Program-made: the position numbers and the translations under genes
Shown: in pieces, positions 16,231-28,223 of the stretch
Layout: each line of letters starts with the position of its first letter
Numbering within the stretch: position 1 is the first letter of the stretch
The notes under the pieces: model-generated
Told to the model about the DNA's origin: nothing
What the model saw: only the letters and a program-made list of their open reading frames with translations
The model's database searches: none
Source: Couchioplanes caeruleus
GTDB taxonomy: Bacteria; Actinomycetota; Actinomycetes; Mycobacteriales; Micromonosporaceae
Assembly: GCF_023499255.1 (NCBI RefSeq)
Contig: NZ_CP092183.1
Span: 937,501-1,001,500, forward strand
Direction: 5' to 3'
Length of the DNA: 64,000 nt

Positions 16231-19200
16231 ATGGCGAGTTCGGTCCTCAGCATCGTCGTGCCCATGTACAACGTCGGGCCCTACCTCGACGAGTGCCTCG
16301 GCTCCCTCGCCGGGCAGTACCGGCCGGAGCTCGAGGTCGTCATGGTCGACGACGGCTCGACCGACGACAGCGCCGCCGTGGCGGAGCGGTACGCCGCCCG
16401 CGACCCCCGGTTCCGGCTGATCCGCCAGGAGAACGCCGGGCTGGGCGCCGCCCGCAACACCGGCACCAAGCACGCCACCGGTGACTATCTGATGTTCGTC
16501 GACAGCGACGACGCGCTGGCGCCGTACGCGGCCGAGCTGCTCGTCGGCAGCCTGGAGAAGACCGGCTCGGACTTCTCCTGCGCCAACGTGCTGCGGCTCA
16601 CCACCAAGGGGCTGAGCCAGTCGGGGATGCACCGGGCGCCGTTCGCCGCCACGAGGCTGCGTACCCATGTCAGTCATCTCCCCGCGTTGCTGGGCGACCG
16701 TACGGCCTGGAACAAGGTCTTCCGCCGCAGCTTCTGGGACCTGCACGACTTCGTGTTCCCCGAGGGCGTGCTGTACGAGGACATCCCGGTCACGGTCCCC
16801 GCGCACGTGCTCGCCGACTCGGTGGACGTGCTGGACGCGCCCGTCTACTACTGGCGGGAGCGGGAGGGGCCGGACAAGTCGATCACCCAGCGCCGGGAGG
16901 AGCTGCCCGCGTTCCTCGACCGGCTGGAGAGTTGCTGGGCGGTGAGCCGCCTGCTCGGCCGGTCCGGCTACCACGGGATCAAGCGGCTGTACGACGAGTC
17001 GGTGCTCAAGAGCGACCTGATGCTGTTCGCCCGGGTGCTGCCACGGGTGGACGACGACTACCGGCAGGTCTTCCTGGACCGGACGAACGCGTACCTGGAC
17101 ACCGTCGACCCGGAGGCGATCCTCGAACTGCCCGCCGCCCAGCGGGTGCTCTGGACGCTGGTGCGGCACCGGATGATGCCGGAGATCCTCGAACTGGTGC
17201 CGGTGGTGCGCAAGCAGCGCCGGATCGCCCGCCGGGGGCTGCGCCGCTACCACGACATGGACCTCTTCCACGCGAAGCTGCCGCAGCTGCCGCCCGAGCT
17301 GTTCGCGGCCGGGACGCCACGGCCGAGGACGAAGGTGCACGAGGTGGCATGGGAGAACGACAGGCTGTGCATCCGCGGCCACACGTTCATCCCGGGTCAG
17401 TCGGCCGCGCACCCGTGGAGCACCTCGCGGCTGATCTGGCTCAAGGAGGCGGGCGGGCGCCGGACCCGGCGGACGCCGCTGATCAACCGGCGGTGCGCCG
17501 ACGCGACCGCGGACCACGGCTCGGCACAGACCTCGTACGACTGGTCCGGCTTCGAGGCGCTCATCGACCCGCAGACGCTGCGGACGCCGGAGGGTGCCTG
17601 GCGCGACGGCGAGTGGTCGATCGTGACGGGCGTCGTGGGGCTGGGCCGCAAGAGCAAGGGCTCGCTGGAGATGGGCCAGCCCGCGACCCCGGTACGGCTG
17701 ACCGCCCGCCAGTTCGGCGACGTGCGGGTCACGCCGTACGTCTCGGACGGGCGGTTGCGCCTCAAGGTGGACCACGTCGGGGCGGTGCTGGACGCCGTGC
17801 ACCGCGACGGGGACGCCCTGGTCATCGGCGGGAAGGCCGGGGTGGGGCAGCCGACGACCGCGATCCTGTCGCGGGTCGACGGGCTGGTGTGGCGGCGGTA
17901 CCCGCTCAACCCCGACGGGGACCGGTTCACCTTCAGCATCCCCGTCGGGGACCTGCAGCGGGACGGGGTCGCGTACCCGCCGCTGCGGATCGGCGAGCCG
18001 GCCGACCGCTGGACGATCCGGCTCGCCACCGGCACCAAGCGCAGCGGCGAGCTGACCTGCGCCCTCACGGACGCCCCGATCGAGCCGGTGGACCTGGGCG
18101 CGCGGACCGTGCACCTGCACAGCGGCGGGACCGGCGAGCCGGTGCTCGCGGCGTTGCCGACCGGGCCGGTCCTGACCTCCGTGAGCACCGCCGCGCGGCA
18201 GTTCCACTTCAGCGGGCGCCTGCACGGTCGCGCGGAGCCGATGGAGCTGGTGCTGCGTCCGGGCAACGGCCGCGAGACCAAGGCTTTTCCCGTACGCGTG
18301 GAAGGCGGCACCTGGCACGCCGAGGTCGACCCCGACGCGGTGGAGCACTTCGGCACCCGGGTCCGGATGCGTACGGGCACCTGGAACGTCCTCTGCCGCA
18401 TCGCCGGCGGCCCGGTGGAACCACTGCCCGCGGCGGCCACCGCCATGGACGCCCTTCCGTTGCCGCTGGCCGGGGACGCGCCCCGGGTGTCGCTGGAGTG
18501 GCTCGCCGACGAGCGCGTGGTGCTGCGGATCCGTTCGGCGCTCGACGACGAGGAGCGCGGCCGCGGCAACCAGGCCCGGTTGCGCGACCGGCACTACCCG
18601 GCGACGCGGGAGAAGCCGCTGCGGGACGTGGTGCTCTACAACAGCTTCACCGGCCGCCAGTACTCGGACAGCCCGCGCGCCGTGCACGAGGAGCTCGTCG
18701 CCCGCGGGCTGCGACTGGAACACCTGTGGGTGTCGGTCGACGGGCAGGCGCCGGTGCCGCACACCGGCGACGCCGTGCCGCTGTGGAGCCGGCGGTGGTA
18801 CGAGGCGCTCGCCACCGCCCGCTACATCGTCACCAACCAGCACCTGCCGGAGTGGTTCCGCCGCCGGGAGGGGCAGGTGGTCGTGCAGACGTGGCACGGC
18901 ACGCCGCTGAAACGGATCGGCTTCGACATCGCCGACGTGCGCTTCACCGACCGCCGCTACCTGGAGAAACTGGCCCAGGAGGCGCCCAACTGGAGCTTCC
19001 TGGTGTCGCCCAACACGTTCAGCTCGCCGATCCTGCGCCGCGCGTTCCGTTACGAGGGTGAGCTGCTCGAGATCGGATACCCGCGCAACGACGTGCTGTT
19101 CCGCGACCGGGCGGAGATCGCCGAGCGGGTCCGGGCCGTCGCCGGCATCCCGCCCGGTCGCAAGCTCGTCCTGTACGCCCCCACGTGGCGCGACGACGAG

Positions 19201-19707
19201 TACAGCGGCGGCCAGTACCGCATCTCGATGCAGCTCGACACCGAGGACGCGGCCGCGAAGCTGGGCGCCGACCATGCCCTGCTGGTCCGCCGGCACCCCA
19301 ACGTGCTGGACGAGATCCCCGGCGACGGCGACGGGTTCGTCTACGACGTGTCCACGTACCCGGACATGGCCGACCTGCTTGCGGCGGCCGACATCCTGAT
19401 CACCGACTACTCCTCGGTGATGTTCGACTTCGCCAACACCGGGCGGCCGATGCTGTTCTTCACCTACGACCTCGCGTACTACCGCGACGAGCTGCGCGGC
19501 TTCTACTTCGACTTCGAGGCCGAGGCGCCCGGCCCGCTGCTGGCCACCTCGCCGGAGGTCGTCGCGGCGATCCGGGACGCCGACGCGATCGCCGCCCGGT
19601 ACGCCGAGCGCTACCGCGCGTTCGCCGCCAAGGCCTGCGACCTGGACGACGGCCACGCCGCAGCCAAGCTGGCCGACCGCATGCTCGACGCCGGGGGAAG
19701 CCGATGA
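16231..19707 (+). CDS. bifunctional family 2 glycosyltransferase / CDP-glycerol (polyol-phosphate) transferase
   Basis: A 1158-residue cytoplasmic-face enzyme for a wall or capsule glycopolymer. Residues about 1-230 are a GT-A glycosyltransferase: SIVVPMYNVGPYLDECL, VMVDDGSTDDS and the DxD-like VDSDDALAPY. Residues about 240-780 carry no recognisable catalytic motif and look beta-rich. Residues about 795-1150 match the GlyphosTransf family of teichoic-acid polymerases: TWHGTPLKRIGFD, VLYAPTWRD, VRRHPNV and ITDYSSVMFDFA. It shares an ATGA overlap with the next gene. The polymer (teichoic acid or a sugar-phosphate polymer) cannot be decided. Confidence 0.9.
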   Translation: MASSVLSIVVPMYNVGPYLDECLGSLAGQYRPELEVVMVDDGSTDDSAAVAERYAARDPRFRLIRQENAGLGAARNTGTKHATGDYLMFVDSDDALAPYAAELLVGSLEKTGSDFSCANVLRLTTKGLSQSGMHRAPFAATRLRTHVSHLPALLGDRTAWNKVFRRSFWDLHDFVFPEGVLYEDIPVTVPAHVLADSVDVLDAPVYYWREREGPDKSITQRREELPAFLDRLESCWAVSRLLGRSGYHGIKRLYDESVLKSDLMLFARVLPRVDDDYRQVFLDRTNAYLDTVDPEAILELPAAQRVLWTLVRHRMMPEILELVPVVRKQRRIARRGLRRYHDMDLFHAKLPQLPPELFAAGTPRPRTKVHEVAWENDRLCIRGHTFIPGQSAAHPWSTSRLIWLKEAGGRRTRRTPLINRRCADATADHGSAQTSYDWSGFEALIDPQTLRTPEGAWRDGEWSIVTGVVGLGRKSKGSLEMGQPATPVRLTARQFGDVRVTPYVSDGRLRLKVDHVGAVLDAVHRDGDALVIGGKAGVGQPTTAILSRVDGLVWRRYPLNPDGDRFTFSIPVGDLQRDGVAYPPLRIGEPADRWTIRLATGTKRSGELTCALTDAPIEPVDLGARTVHLHSGGTGEPVLAALPTGPVLTSVSTAARQFHFSGRLHGRAEPMELVLRPGNGRETKAFPVRVEGGTWHAEVDPDAVEHFGTRVRMRTGTWNVLCRIAGGPVEPLPAAATAMDALPLPLAGDAPRVSLEWLADERVVLRIRSALDDEERGRGNQARLRDRHYPATREKPLRDVVLYNSFTGRQYSDSPRAVHEELVARGLRLEHLWVSVDGQAPVPHTGDAVPLWSRRWYEALATARYIVTNQHLPEWFRRREGQVVVQTWHGTPLKRIGFDIADVRFTDRRYLEKLAQEAPNWSFLVSPNTFSSPILRRAFRYEGELLEIGYPRNDVLFRDRAEIAERVRAVAGIPPGRKLVLYAPTWRDDEYSGGQYRISMQLDTEDAAAKLGADHALLVRRHPNVLDEIPGDGDGFVYDVSTYPDMADLLAAADILITDYSSVMFDFANTGRPMLFFTYDLAYYRDELRGFYFDFEAEAPGPLLATSPEVVAAIRDADAIAARYAERYRAFAAKACDLDDGHAAAKLADRMLDAGGSR

Positions 19708-20630
19708 TCTGGGACCGTGCCAGGAAGCTCGTCAAGCGCCACATGGCCGGTCCTCCGGCGGACCCGCGCGTGCTCAAGGCCATGAAGGAGGCGAACACCG
19801 AGGCGCGCAAGCAGAACGAGCTGCTCTACGACATCCGCTGGGAGCTCAAGCAGCAGCGCAAGTACCTGGAGGGCTTCCGCGCGTACGCCTCGACCGCGAT
19901 GTTCGCCGAGATCCGCGCGTTCACCGAGGCGCAGCAGCTGGGCTTCGAGGAGACCATGCGGCGGGTCGCGGACAACCGGCTGAGTCTGGCCCGCTTCGGC
20001 GACGGCGAGCTGAAGCTCATGCTCCGGCCGCAGTACAACCTGCGCTTCCAGCCCTGGTCGGCGCGGCTCGCCGGGGACCTGCGCGCGGTGCTGACGATGG
20101 ACGGCTTCGACCCGGACCGGCTGCTGGTCGGGTTCCCGTACACGTTCCGGGACGTGCACTGGACCTCGGTGTGGCAGGACATCTGGCCGGAGGTGAAGCC
20201 GCTGCTCAACCCGATCGTCCCGTACGGCACCTCGCACGTGTCCCGGCCGATCTACTTCTCGCACCTGGGCCGGCGCGGGGTCGAGCTGTGGCGCGACGTG
20301 TGGGACGGGCAGGACATCAGCATCGTCACCGGCGAGGGTTCCCGCTTCCACCTGGAGCCGGCGCTGTTCGGCAACACCCGCTCCATCGACTTCGTGTACT
20401 CCACGGCGACCGACGCGTACGCCGACCTGCCGCGCCTCATGCGGGAGCTGGAGGACGCGGATCCGGGCCGGTTGTACCTGTTCGCCCTGGGTCCCGCCGG
20501 GACCCTCGCGGCGGCCTGGTTGTCGCAGCGCGGGCGCTGGGCCATCGACATGGGTCACATCAGCGAGAGCTGGGCGAACGTCTTCGCCGGCGGCGCCTGG
20601 CCGGAGGAGCTCGAAGTGGTCCGGAAGTAG
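19704..20630 (+). CDS. GT-D fold glycosyltransferase (DUF1792-type)
   Basis: A 308-residue protein. The N-terminal 90 residues are helical with coiled-coil character (KAMKEANTEARKQNELL). From about residue 90 it shows the GT-D family signature RFGDGELKLML, with the acidic D-x-E metal site, then a region around DVHWTSVWQ and FALGPAGTLAAAWLS, ending AIDMGHISESWA. Similar enzymes add sugars in serine-rich-glycoprotein and capsule pathways. The 4-nt overlap with the upstream bifunctional transferase argues that both build the same polymer. Confidence 0.8.
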   Translation: MIWDRARKLVKRHMAGPPADPRVLKAMKEANTEARKQNELLYDIRWELKQQRKYLEGFRAYASTAMFAEIRAFTEAQQLGFEETMRRVADNRLSLARFGDGELKLMLRPQYNLRFQPWSARLAGDLRAVLTMDGFDPDRLLVGFPYTFRDVHWTSVWQDIWPEVKPLLNPIVPYGTSHVSRPIYFSHLGRRGVELWRDVWDGQDISIVTGEGSRFHLEPALFGNTRSIDFVYSTATDAYADLPRLMRELEDADPGRLYLFALGPAGTLAAAWLSQRGRWAIDMGHISESWANVFAGGAWPEELEVVRK

Positions 20631-20676
20631 TCGCCGCGGCAGACCCTCTGGCGGTTGCCCCGGTGACACCGGCCAC

Positions 20677-20682
20677 TATCGT
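20677..20682 (+). promoter_or_regulatory. -10 box TATCGT of the GPP34 gene (leaderless)
   Basis: TATCGT ends 7 nt before ATG 20690; no Shine-Dalgarno sequence is present. It lies in the 59-bp gap after the GT-D gene, so the GPP34 gene has its own promoter. Confidence 0.6.
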
Positions 20683-20689
20683 TTTCGAC

Positions 20690-21370
20690 ATGACCTCCAT
20701 CGCGCTCGCCGAGGAGCTCCTGCTCCTCGCGTATGACGACCAGACCGGCAAGGCGACCGGTTCCCGTATCGGACTCGACCTCGGCATGGCCGCGGCCGTG
20801 CTGGTCGACCTCGCGCTCGCCGGGCGGATCGCGTACGCCGACGGCAACCTCGTGGTGAAGGACACGACCCCGACCGGGGAACCGATCGCCGACGCCGTCC
20901 TCGCCAAGGCGGCCGCCGACGTCCCGCACACCCCCGGGCAGTGGGTGCAGCGGCTGCGCCACCGGCTGCGTGAGCGGGTCCTCGAGGATCTGGTCGCCCG
21001 GGGCGTCATCCGCGACGTCGACGAGACCCAGCTCGGCGCCATCCACGTGCACCGCTACCCGACGACCGACCCGGCGTACGAGGCGGAGATCCGCAAGCGG
21101 CTGGCGGACGCGCTGATCACCGACGCGGCGCCGGACGAGCGCACGGCCGCGCTGGCCACGCTGCTCGTGGCTACCCGCATGGAGCCCGCGCTCCGGCTGC
21201 CGCCGGAGGAGTCGGCCCGTGCCCACGAGCGGCTGGAGCAGATCGCGAGCGGGGCCGGCTTCTCCGGGGCGAGCATCGAGGACTCCATCGTGCGGCCCAG
21301 CGTCGCGCTGGTGGTGGCGACCCTGGGCCGGGCGATCAGCGCGGCCCTGGGCACCCCCAAGGTGCTGTAG
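20690..21370 (+). CDS. GOLPH3/GPP34 family phosphoprotein
   Basis: A 226-residue helical protein of the GPP34 family: LAEELLLLAYDDQTGK at the N-terminus, MAAAVLVDLALAGRI, and the hydrophobic C-terminal helix ALVVATLGRAISAAL. Eukaryotic GOLPH3 binds PI4P at the Golgi and retains glycosyltransferases; bacterial members are uncharacterised. It lies directly downstream of two glycosyltransferase genes, which suggests a similar adaptor role at the cell membrane (inference). Confidence 0.88.
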   Translation: MTSIALAEELLLLAYDDQTGKATGSRIGLDLGMAAAVLVDLALAGRIAYADGNLVVKDTTPTGEPIADAVLAKAAADVPHTPGQWVQRLRHRLRERVLEDLVARGVIRDVDETQLGAIHVHRYPTTDPAYEAEIRKRLADALITDAAPDERTAALATLLVATRMEPALRLPPEESARAHERLEQIASGAGFSGASIEDSIVRPSVALVVATLGRAISAALGTPKVL

Positions 21371-21376
21371 CCGGCG

Positions 21377-23020
21377 CTACAGGCCCAGCGCGGCGGAGAC
21401 CTCCTTCCGGAGCTGGGCCATGCCCGCTCCGGAGCGGAACCGCGCGGTGACGAGCTTGCCGGTGCCGACCGGCTCGACCACCTCCAGGTACGCCTTGAGC
21501 TTCGGCTCGGTGCCCGACGGGCGGATGACCACCCGGGCGCCCGCCGTCCGCAGGGTGAGCACGTCGGCGGCCGGTGCCCGGTCCTCGACCTGCGTGACCG
21601 GCTCGCCGAGCAGCGTGGCGGGCGGGTTCGCGCGGACCCGCTGCATCGCGCGGGTGATCACGGTGAGGTCGTCGACGCGTACCGACAGCTGGTCGGTGCG
21701 GTGCACGCCGAGCTCGGTGTCGAGCTCGTCCAGCCGGTCCCGCACCGACTTGCCCTCCGCCTTCAGTGCGGCGGCCAGCTCGGCGATGCGCAGGGCCGCC
21801 GTGATGCCGTCCTTGTCGCGGACCATGTCCGGGGCGACGCAGTAGCCGAGCGCTTCCTCGTAGCCGTACGCCAGCTCGTCGGCGGCGCGCACGATCCACT
21901 TGAAGCCGGTCAGCGTCTCGGCGTACGGCACGTCGCGCGCCGCGCACAGCGCCTTGAGCTGGGTGGACGAGACGATCGTGGTGGCGTACACGCCGGGTGT
22001 GCCGGTGCGGATGAGGTGGTCGGCGAGCAGAATGCCCAGCTCGTCGCCGCGCAGCGCGCGCCAGCCGCCCTCCTCGCCGGTGGGCAGCGCGACGGCGCAG
22101 CGGTCGGCGTCCGGGTCGTTGGCGATGGCGAGGTCCGCGCCGGTCTCCGCGGCCAGCGCGAGGAGCAGGTCCATCGCGCCGGGCTCCTCCGGGTTGGGGA
22201 AGGCGACCGTGGGGAAGTCGGGGTCCGGCTCGGCCTGCTCGGCGACCACGGCGGGCGCCTCGAACCCGGCCGCGGTGAACGCGGCGGCCAGCACCGTGCC
22301 GCCCACCCCGTGCAGGGGCGTGTACGCGACCCGCAGCTCCCGGGGCCCGTCGCCGAGGACGGCCGCGGCGCTGGCCACGTACCCGTCGACGATCTCCTCG
22401 CCCAGAACCGTGCCGGGCTCGCCCAGCGCGACCTCCGCCGGCGCCCCGACGGCCCGGATGGCGGCCTCGATCCCGGCGTCGGCGGGCGGGACGATCTGCG
22501 CCCCGGCGCCGGCCGGCCCGCCGAGCTGTGCGCCCAGGTAGACCTTGTAACCGTTGTCCTGCGGCGGGTTGTGGCTGGCGGTGACCATGACCCCGGCGAC
22601 GGCGTCCAGCTTGCGGACCGCGTACGCGAGCACCGGCGTCGGCAGCGGGCGCGGCAGCACCAGCGCCTCCCGCCCGGCGGCGGTGGCGACCCGCGCGGTC
22701 TGCTCGGCGAAGTCCTTCGAGCCGTGCCGGGCGTCGTACCCGATGACCAGCGGGCCGTGGCCGCCCTGGGCGCCGAGCCAGGCGACCAGCCCGGCGGCGG
22801 CGCGGGTCACGACGGCGAGGTTCATGCCGTTCGGCCCGGCGCGCAGCCGGCCGCGGAGCCCGGCGGTGCCGAACGTGAGCGGGCCGGCGAACCGGTCGGC
22901 CAGCTCGGCCGCGCTCTCCGGGAGGCGGGCGAGCAGCGCGCGGATCTCGTCGCGGCCGGCCGGGTCGGGGTCGTCGGCCAGCCAGGTCTCGGCCAGCTCG
23001 CGAAGGTCGTCAGTTGCCAT
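21377..23020 (-). CDS. phospho-sugar mutase (phosphoglucomutase/phosphomannomutase, PGM2-like long form)
   Basis: A 547-residue alpha-D-phosphohexomutase superfamily enzyme with GTAGLRGRL, the phosphoserine loop VTASHNPPQDNGYK, the metal loop NDPDADRCAV, the sugar-binding EEALGYCV and the phosphate-binding RPSGTEPKLKAY. The length and the GTAGLRG start resemble the PGM2 subgroup, some of which interconvert (deoxy)ribose-1- and -5-phosphate. With deoC nearby, phosphopentomutase activity is plausible but not provable here. ATG 23020 follows TATCCA with 6 nt between. It is 23 bp downstream of, and on the same strand as, the kinase gene. Confidence 0.9.
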   Translation of the reverse strand: MATDDLRELAETWLADDPDPAGRDEIRALLARLPESAAELADRFAGPLTFGTAGLRGRLRAGPNGMNLAVVTRAAAGLVAWLGAQGGHGPLVIGYDARHGSKDFAEQTARVATAAGREALVLPRPLPTPVLAYAVRKLDAVAGVMVTASHNPPQDNGYKVYLGAQLGGPAGAGAQIVPPADAGIEAAIRAVGAPAEVALGEPGTVLGEEIVDGYVASAAAVLGDGPRELRVAYTPLHGVGGTVLAAAFTAAGFEAPAVVAEQAEPDPDFPTVAFPNPEEPGAMDLLLALAAETGADLAIANDPDADRCAVALPTGEEGGWRALRGDELGILLADHLIRTGTPGVYATTIVSSTQLKALCAARDVPYAETLTGFKWIVRAADELAYGYEEALGYCVAPDMVRDKDGITAALRIAELAAALKAEGKSVRDRLDELDTELGVHRTDQLSVRVDDLTVITRAMQRVRANPPATLLGEPVTQVEDRAPAADVLTLRTAGARVVIRPSGTEPKLKAYLEVVEPVGTGKLVTARFRSGAGMAQLRKEVSAALGL

Positions 23021-23043
23021 GCTCAGTGGATAGCACGACCCGG

Positions 23044-24975
<1,932 letters not shown>

Positions 24976-25160
24976 CGAATGGGGTGTAGGGGGCGGTCGG
25001 CCAACCACGCTATCTTGCCGGTTCGTACCCCGATTCGAAAAGCCGGTCATGGAGTGTTTCCGCGAACTTGACGGACCGTAGCAACGCTGTCGCATAGGGT
25101 GGAACTTTTCGGACGCGAGGTGCAAAATCCCTCACACCCCACGCGACCTGAACGACGCCT

Positions 25161-25166
25161 TAGGAT
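25161..25166 (+). promoter_or_regulatory. -10 box TAGGAT of the acyl-CoA mutase gene (leaderless)
   Basis: TAGGAT ends 6 nt before GTG 25173, with no ribosome-binding site. Confidence 0.6.
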
Positions 25167-25172
25167 CGCGGT

Positions 25173-26744
<1,572 letters not shown>

Positions 26745-26963
26745 GCGCTGCCTGGATTTGAACCGCGTCACCTCCGCGATTCGTAACCCGTTGTAGGAGG
26801 TGGTCAACGCATGCCGCCCGGAGATCGCTCTTATCAGGGCTTTCGTAACAGTCCGCGATCCGACCAATACGGGAATGACGTTGCACAGCGTCACCAAAAT
26901 GGGTCTAGGCTGTCGCGCGTTGCGGAAAACGGACCGAATACCGAGAGCGATAGAGACATCGAC

Positions 26964-28223
26964 GTGACGAGTGCACTGACGGCGCCGGCCGGCGCCGAGA
27001 CGGCGACCTTCCCCGGACCGCCCCCCGGGGCCGAGCCCCTGCCCGGTCAGCTCGACCGCTGGCTCGCCGCCCGGGGAGCCGAGCTCGTGGCCATCCGCCG
27101 TCACATCCACGCGCACCCCGAGCCGTCCAACGCCGAGTTCGAGACCGCCGCGCTCGTCGCCCGGGAGCTCGCCGTGGCGGGCCTCTCGCCGCAGCTGCTG
27201 CCCAAGGGCAACGGCCTGATCTGCGACATCGGCGAGGGCGACCGGGTGGTGGCGTTCCGCGCCGACCTGGACGCGCTGCCGCTGCAGGACACCAAGGACG
27301 TGCCGTACCGCTCGACGGTGGAGAAGGTCGCCCACGCCTGCGGCCACGACGTGCACACCACGGTGCTGCTCGGGCTGGGCCTGGCGTTGGCGCAGCTCAA
27401 CGAGCAGGGGGAGCTGCCCGGCCGGGTGCGGCTGATCTTCCAGCCGGCCGAGGAGTACGTGCCCTCCGGCGCCCCCGAGGTGATCGCCTCCGGTGCGCTC
27501 AAGGACGTCGTCGCGATCTACGCGCTGCACTGCTACCCGCAGCTGCCCGCGGGCCTGGTCGGGGTCCGCTCCGGCCCGTTCACCGCGGCGGCCGACACGG
27601 TCCGCGTACGCCTCACCGGCCCCGGCGGGCACACCGCCCGGCCGCACCTGACCGCCGACCTGGTGCACGCGCTGGGCCGGGTCATCGTGGACGTCCCCGC
27701 GCTGCTGGACCGCCGGGTCGACCCGCGGGCCGGCGTCTCCATGGTGTGGGGCGCCGTGAAGGCCGGTCAGGCGTTCAACGCGATCCCCGGCGAGGGGGAG
27801 GTGCTCGGCACCGTCCGCATCCTCAACCGCGAGGCCTGGCGGGAGGCGCCGGAGCTGATCTCCCAGCTGATCCACGACGTCGTCGCGGCCACCGGCGCCA
27901 AGGCCGAGATCCAGTACAACCGGGGCGTCCCGCCGGTGATCAACGACCGCATGGCCTCCGCCGTGATCGCCGGGGCGGCCGGCGCCGCGCTGGGCGCCGA
28001 CCGCGTCGTCGAGGCGGAGATCAGCATGGGCGGCGAGGACTTCTCCTTCTACCTCGAGAACGTGCCCGGGGCGATGATCCGCCTCGGCACCGGCACGCCC
28101 GGCTCGGAGGTCAAGTACGACCTGCACACCAGCAACTTCGACGTGGACGAGCGCTGCATCGGGTACGGCGTACGCGTCATGGTGCACACCGCGATGGCTG
28201 CGCTGTCCACCGGCGCCTTCTAA
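26964..28223 (+). CDS. M20-family amidohydrolase (N-acyl amino acid hydrolase-like)
   Basis: About 419 residues of the M20D metallopeptidase/amidohydrolase family, related to hippurate and IAA-amino acid hydrolases. Motifs: RRHIHAHPEPSNAEFETA, FRADLDALPLQD, HACGHDVHTTVLLG with metal ligands, the Glu pair in FQPAEEYVPSGA, GPGGHTARPH in the dimerisation domain, and MGGEDFSFYLENVPG. GTG 26964 is preferred: the family match begins soon after, and a TAGAGA box lies 7 nt upstream. A second TAGGCT is at 26915-26920. The 3' end overlaps tail-to-tail with the next gene. Confidence 0.9.
   Translation: MTSALTAPAGAETATFPGPPPGAEPLPGQLDRWLAARGAELVAIRRHIHAHPEPSNAEFETAALVARELAVAGLSPQLLPKGNGLICDIGEGDRVVAFRADLDALPLQDTKDVPYRSTVEKVAHACGHDVHTTVLLGLGLALAQLNEQGELPGRVRLIFQPAEEYVPSGAPEVIASGALKDVVAIYALHCYPQLPAGLVGVRSGPFTAAADTVRVRLTGPGGHTARPHLTADLVHALGRVIVDVPALLDRRVDPRAGVSMVWGAVKAGQAFNAIPGEGEVLGTVRILNREAWREAPELISQLIHDVVAATGAKAEIQYNRGVPPVINDRMASAVIAGAAGAALGADRVVEAEISMGGEDFSFYLENVPGAMIRLGTGTPGSEVKYDLHTSNFDVDERCIGYGVRVMVHTAMAALSTGAF

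Noticed and set aside
16126..19656. 1176-codon open frame antisense to the GT2-GlyphosTransf gene
   Set aside because: Biased composition and no recognisable motifs; the plus-strand gene has clear transferase signatures and a promoter.
26745..26810. tRNA-like stretch (TGGATTTGAACC) after the mutase gene
   Set aside because: The minus-strand T-arm has mismatches and no acceptor stem or anticodon arm can be folded.
26811..26963. Riboswitch or N-terminal extension upstream of the M20 amidohydrolase
   Set aside because: The extra residues look non-homologous. No known riboswitch core was recognised, and a TAGAGA box 7 nt before GTG 26964 fits a leaderless start.
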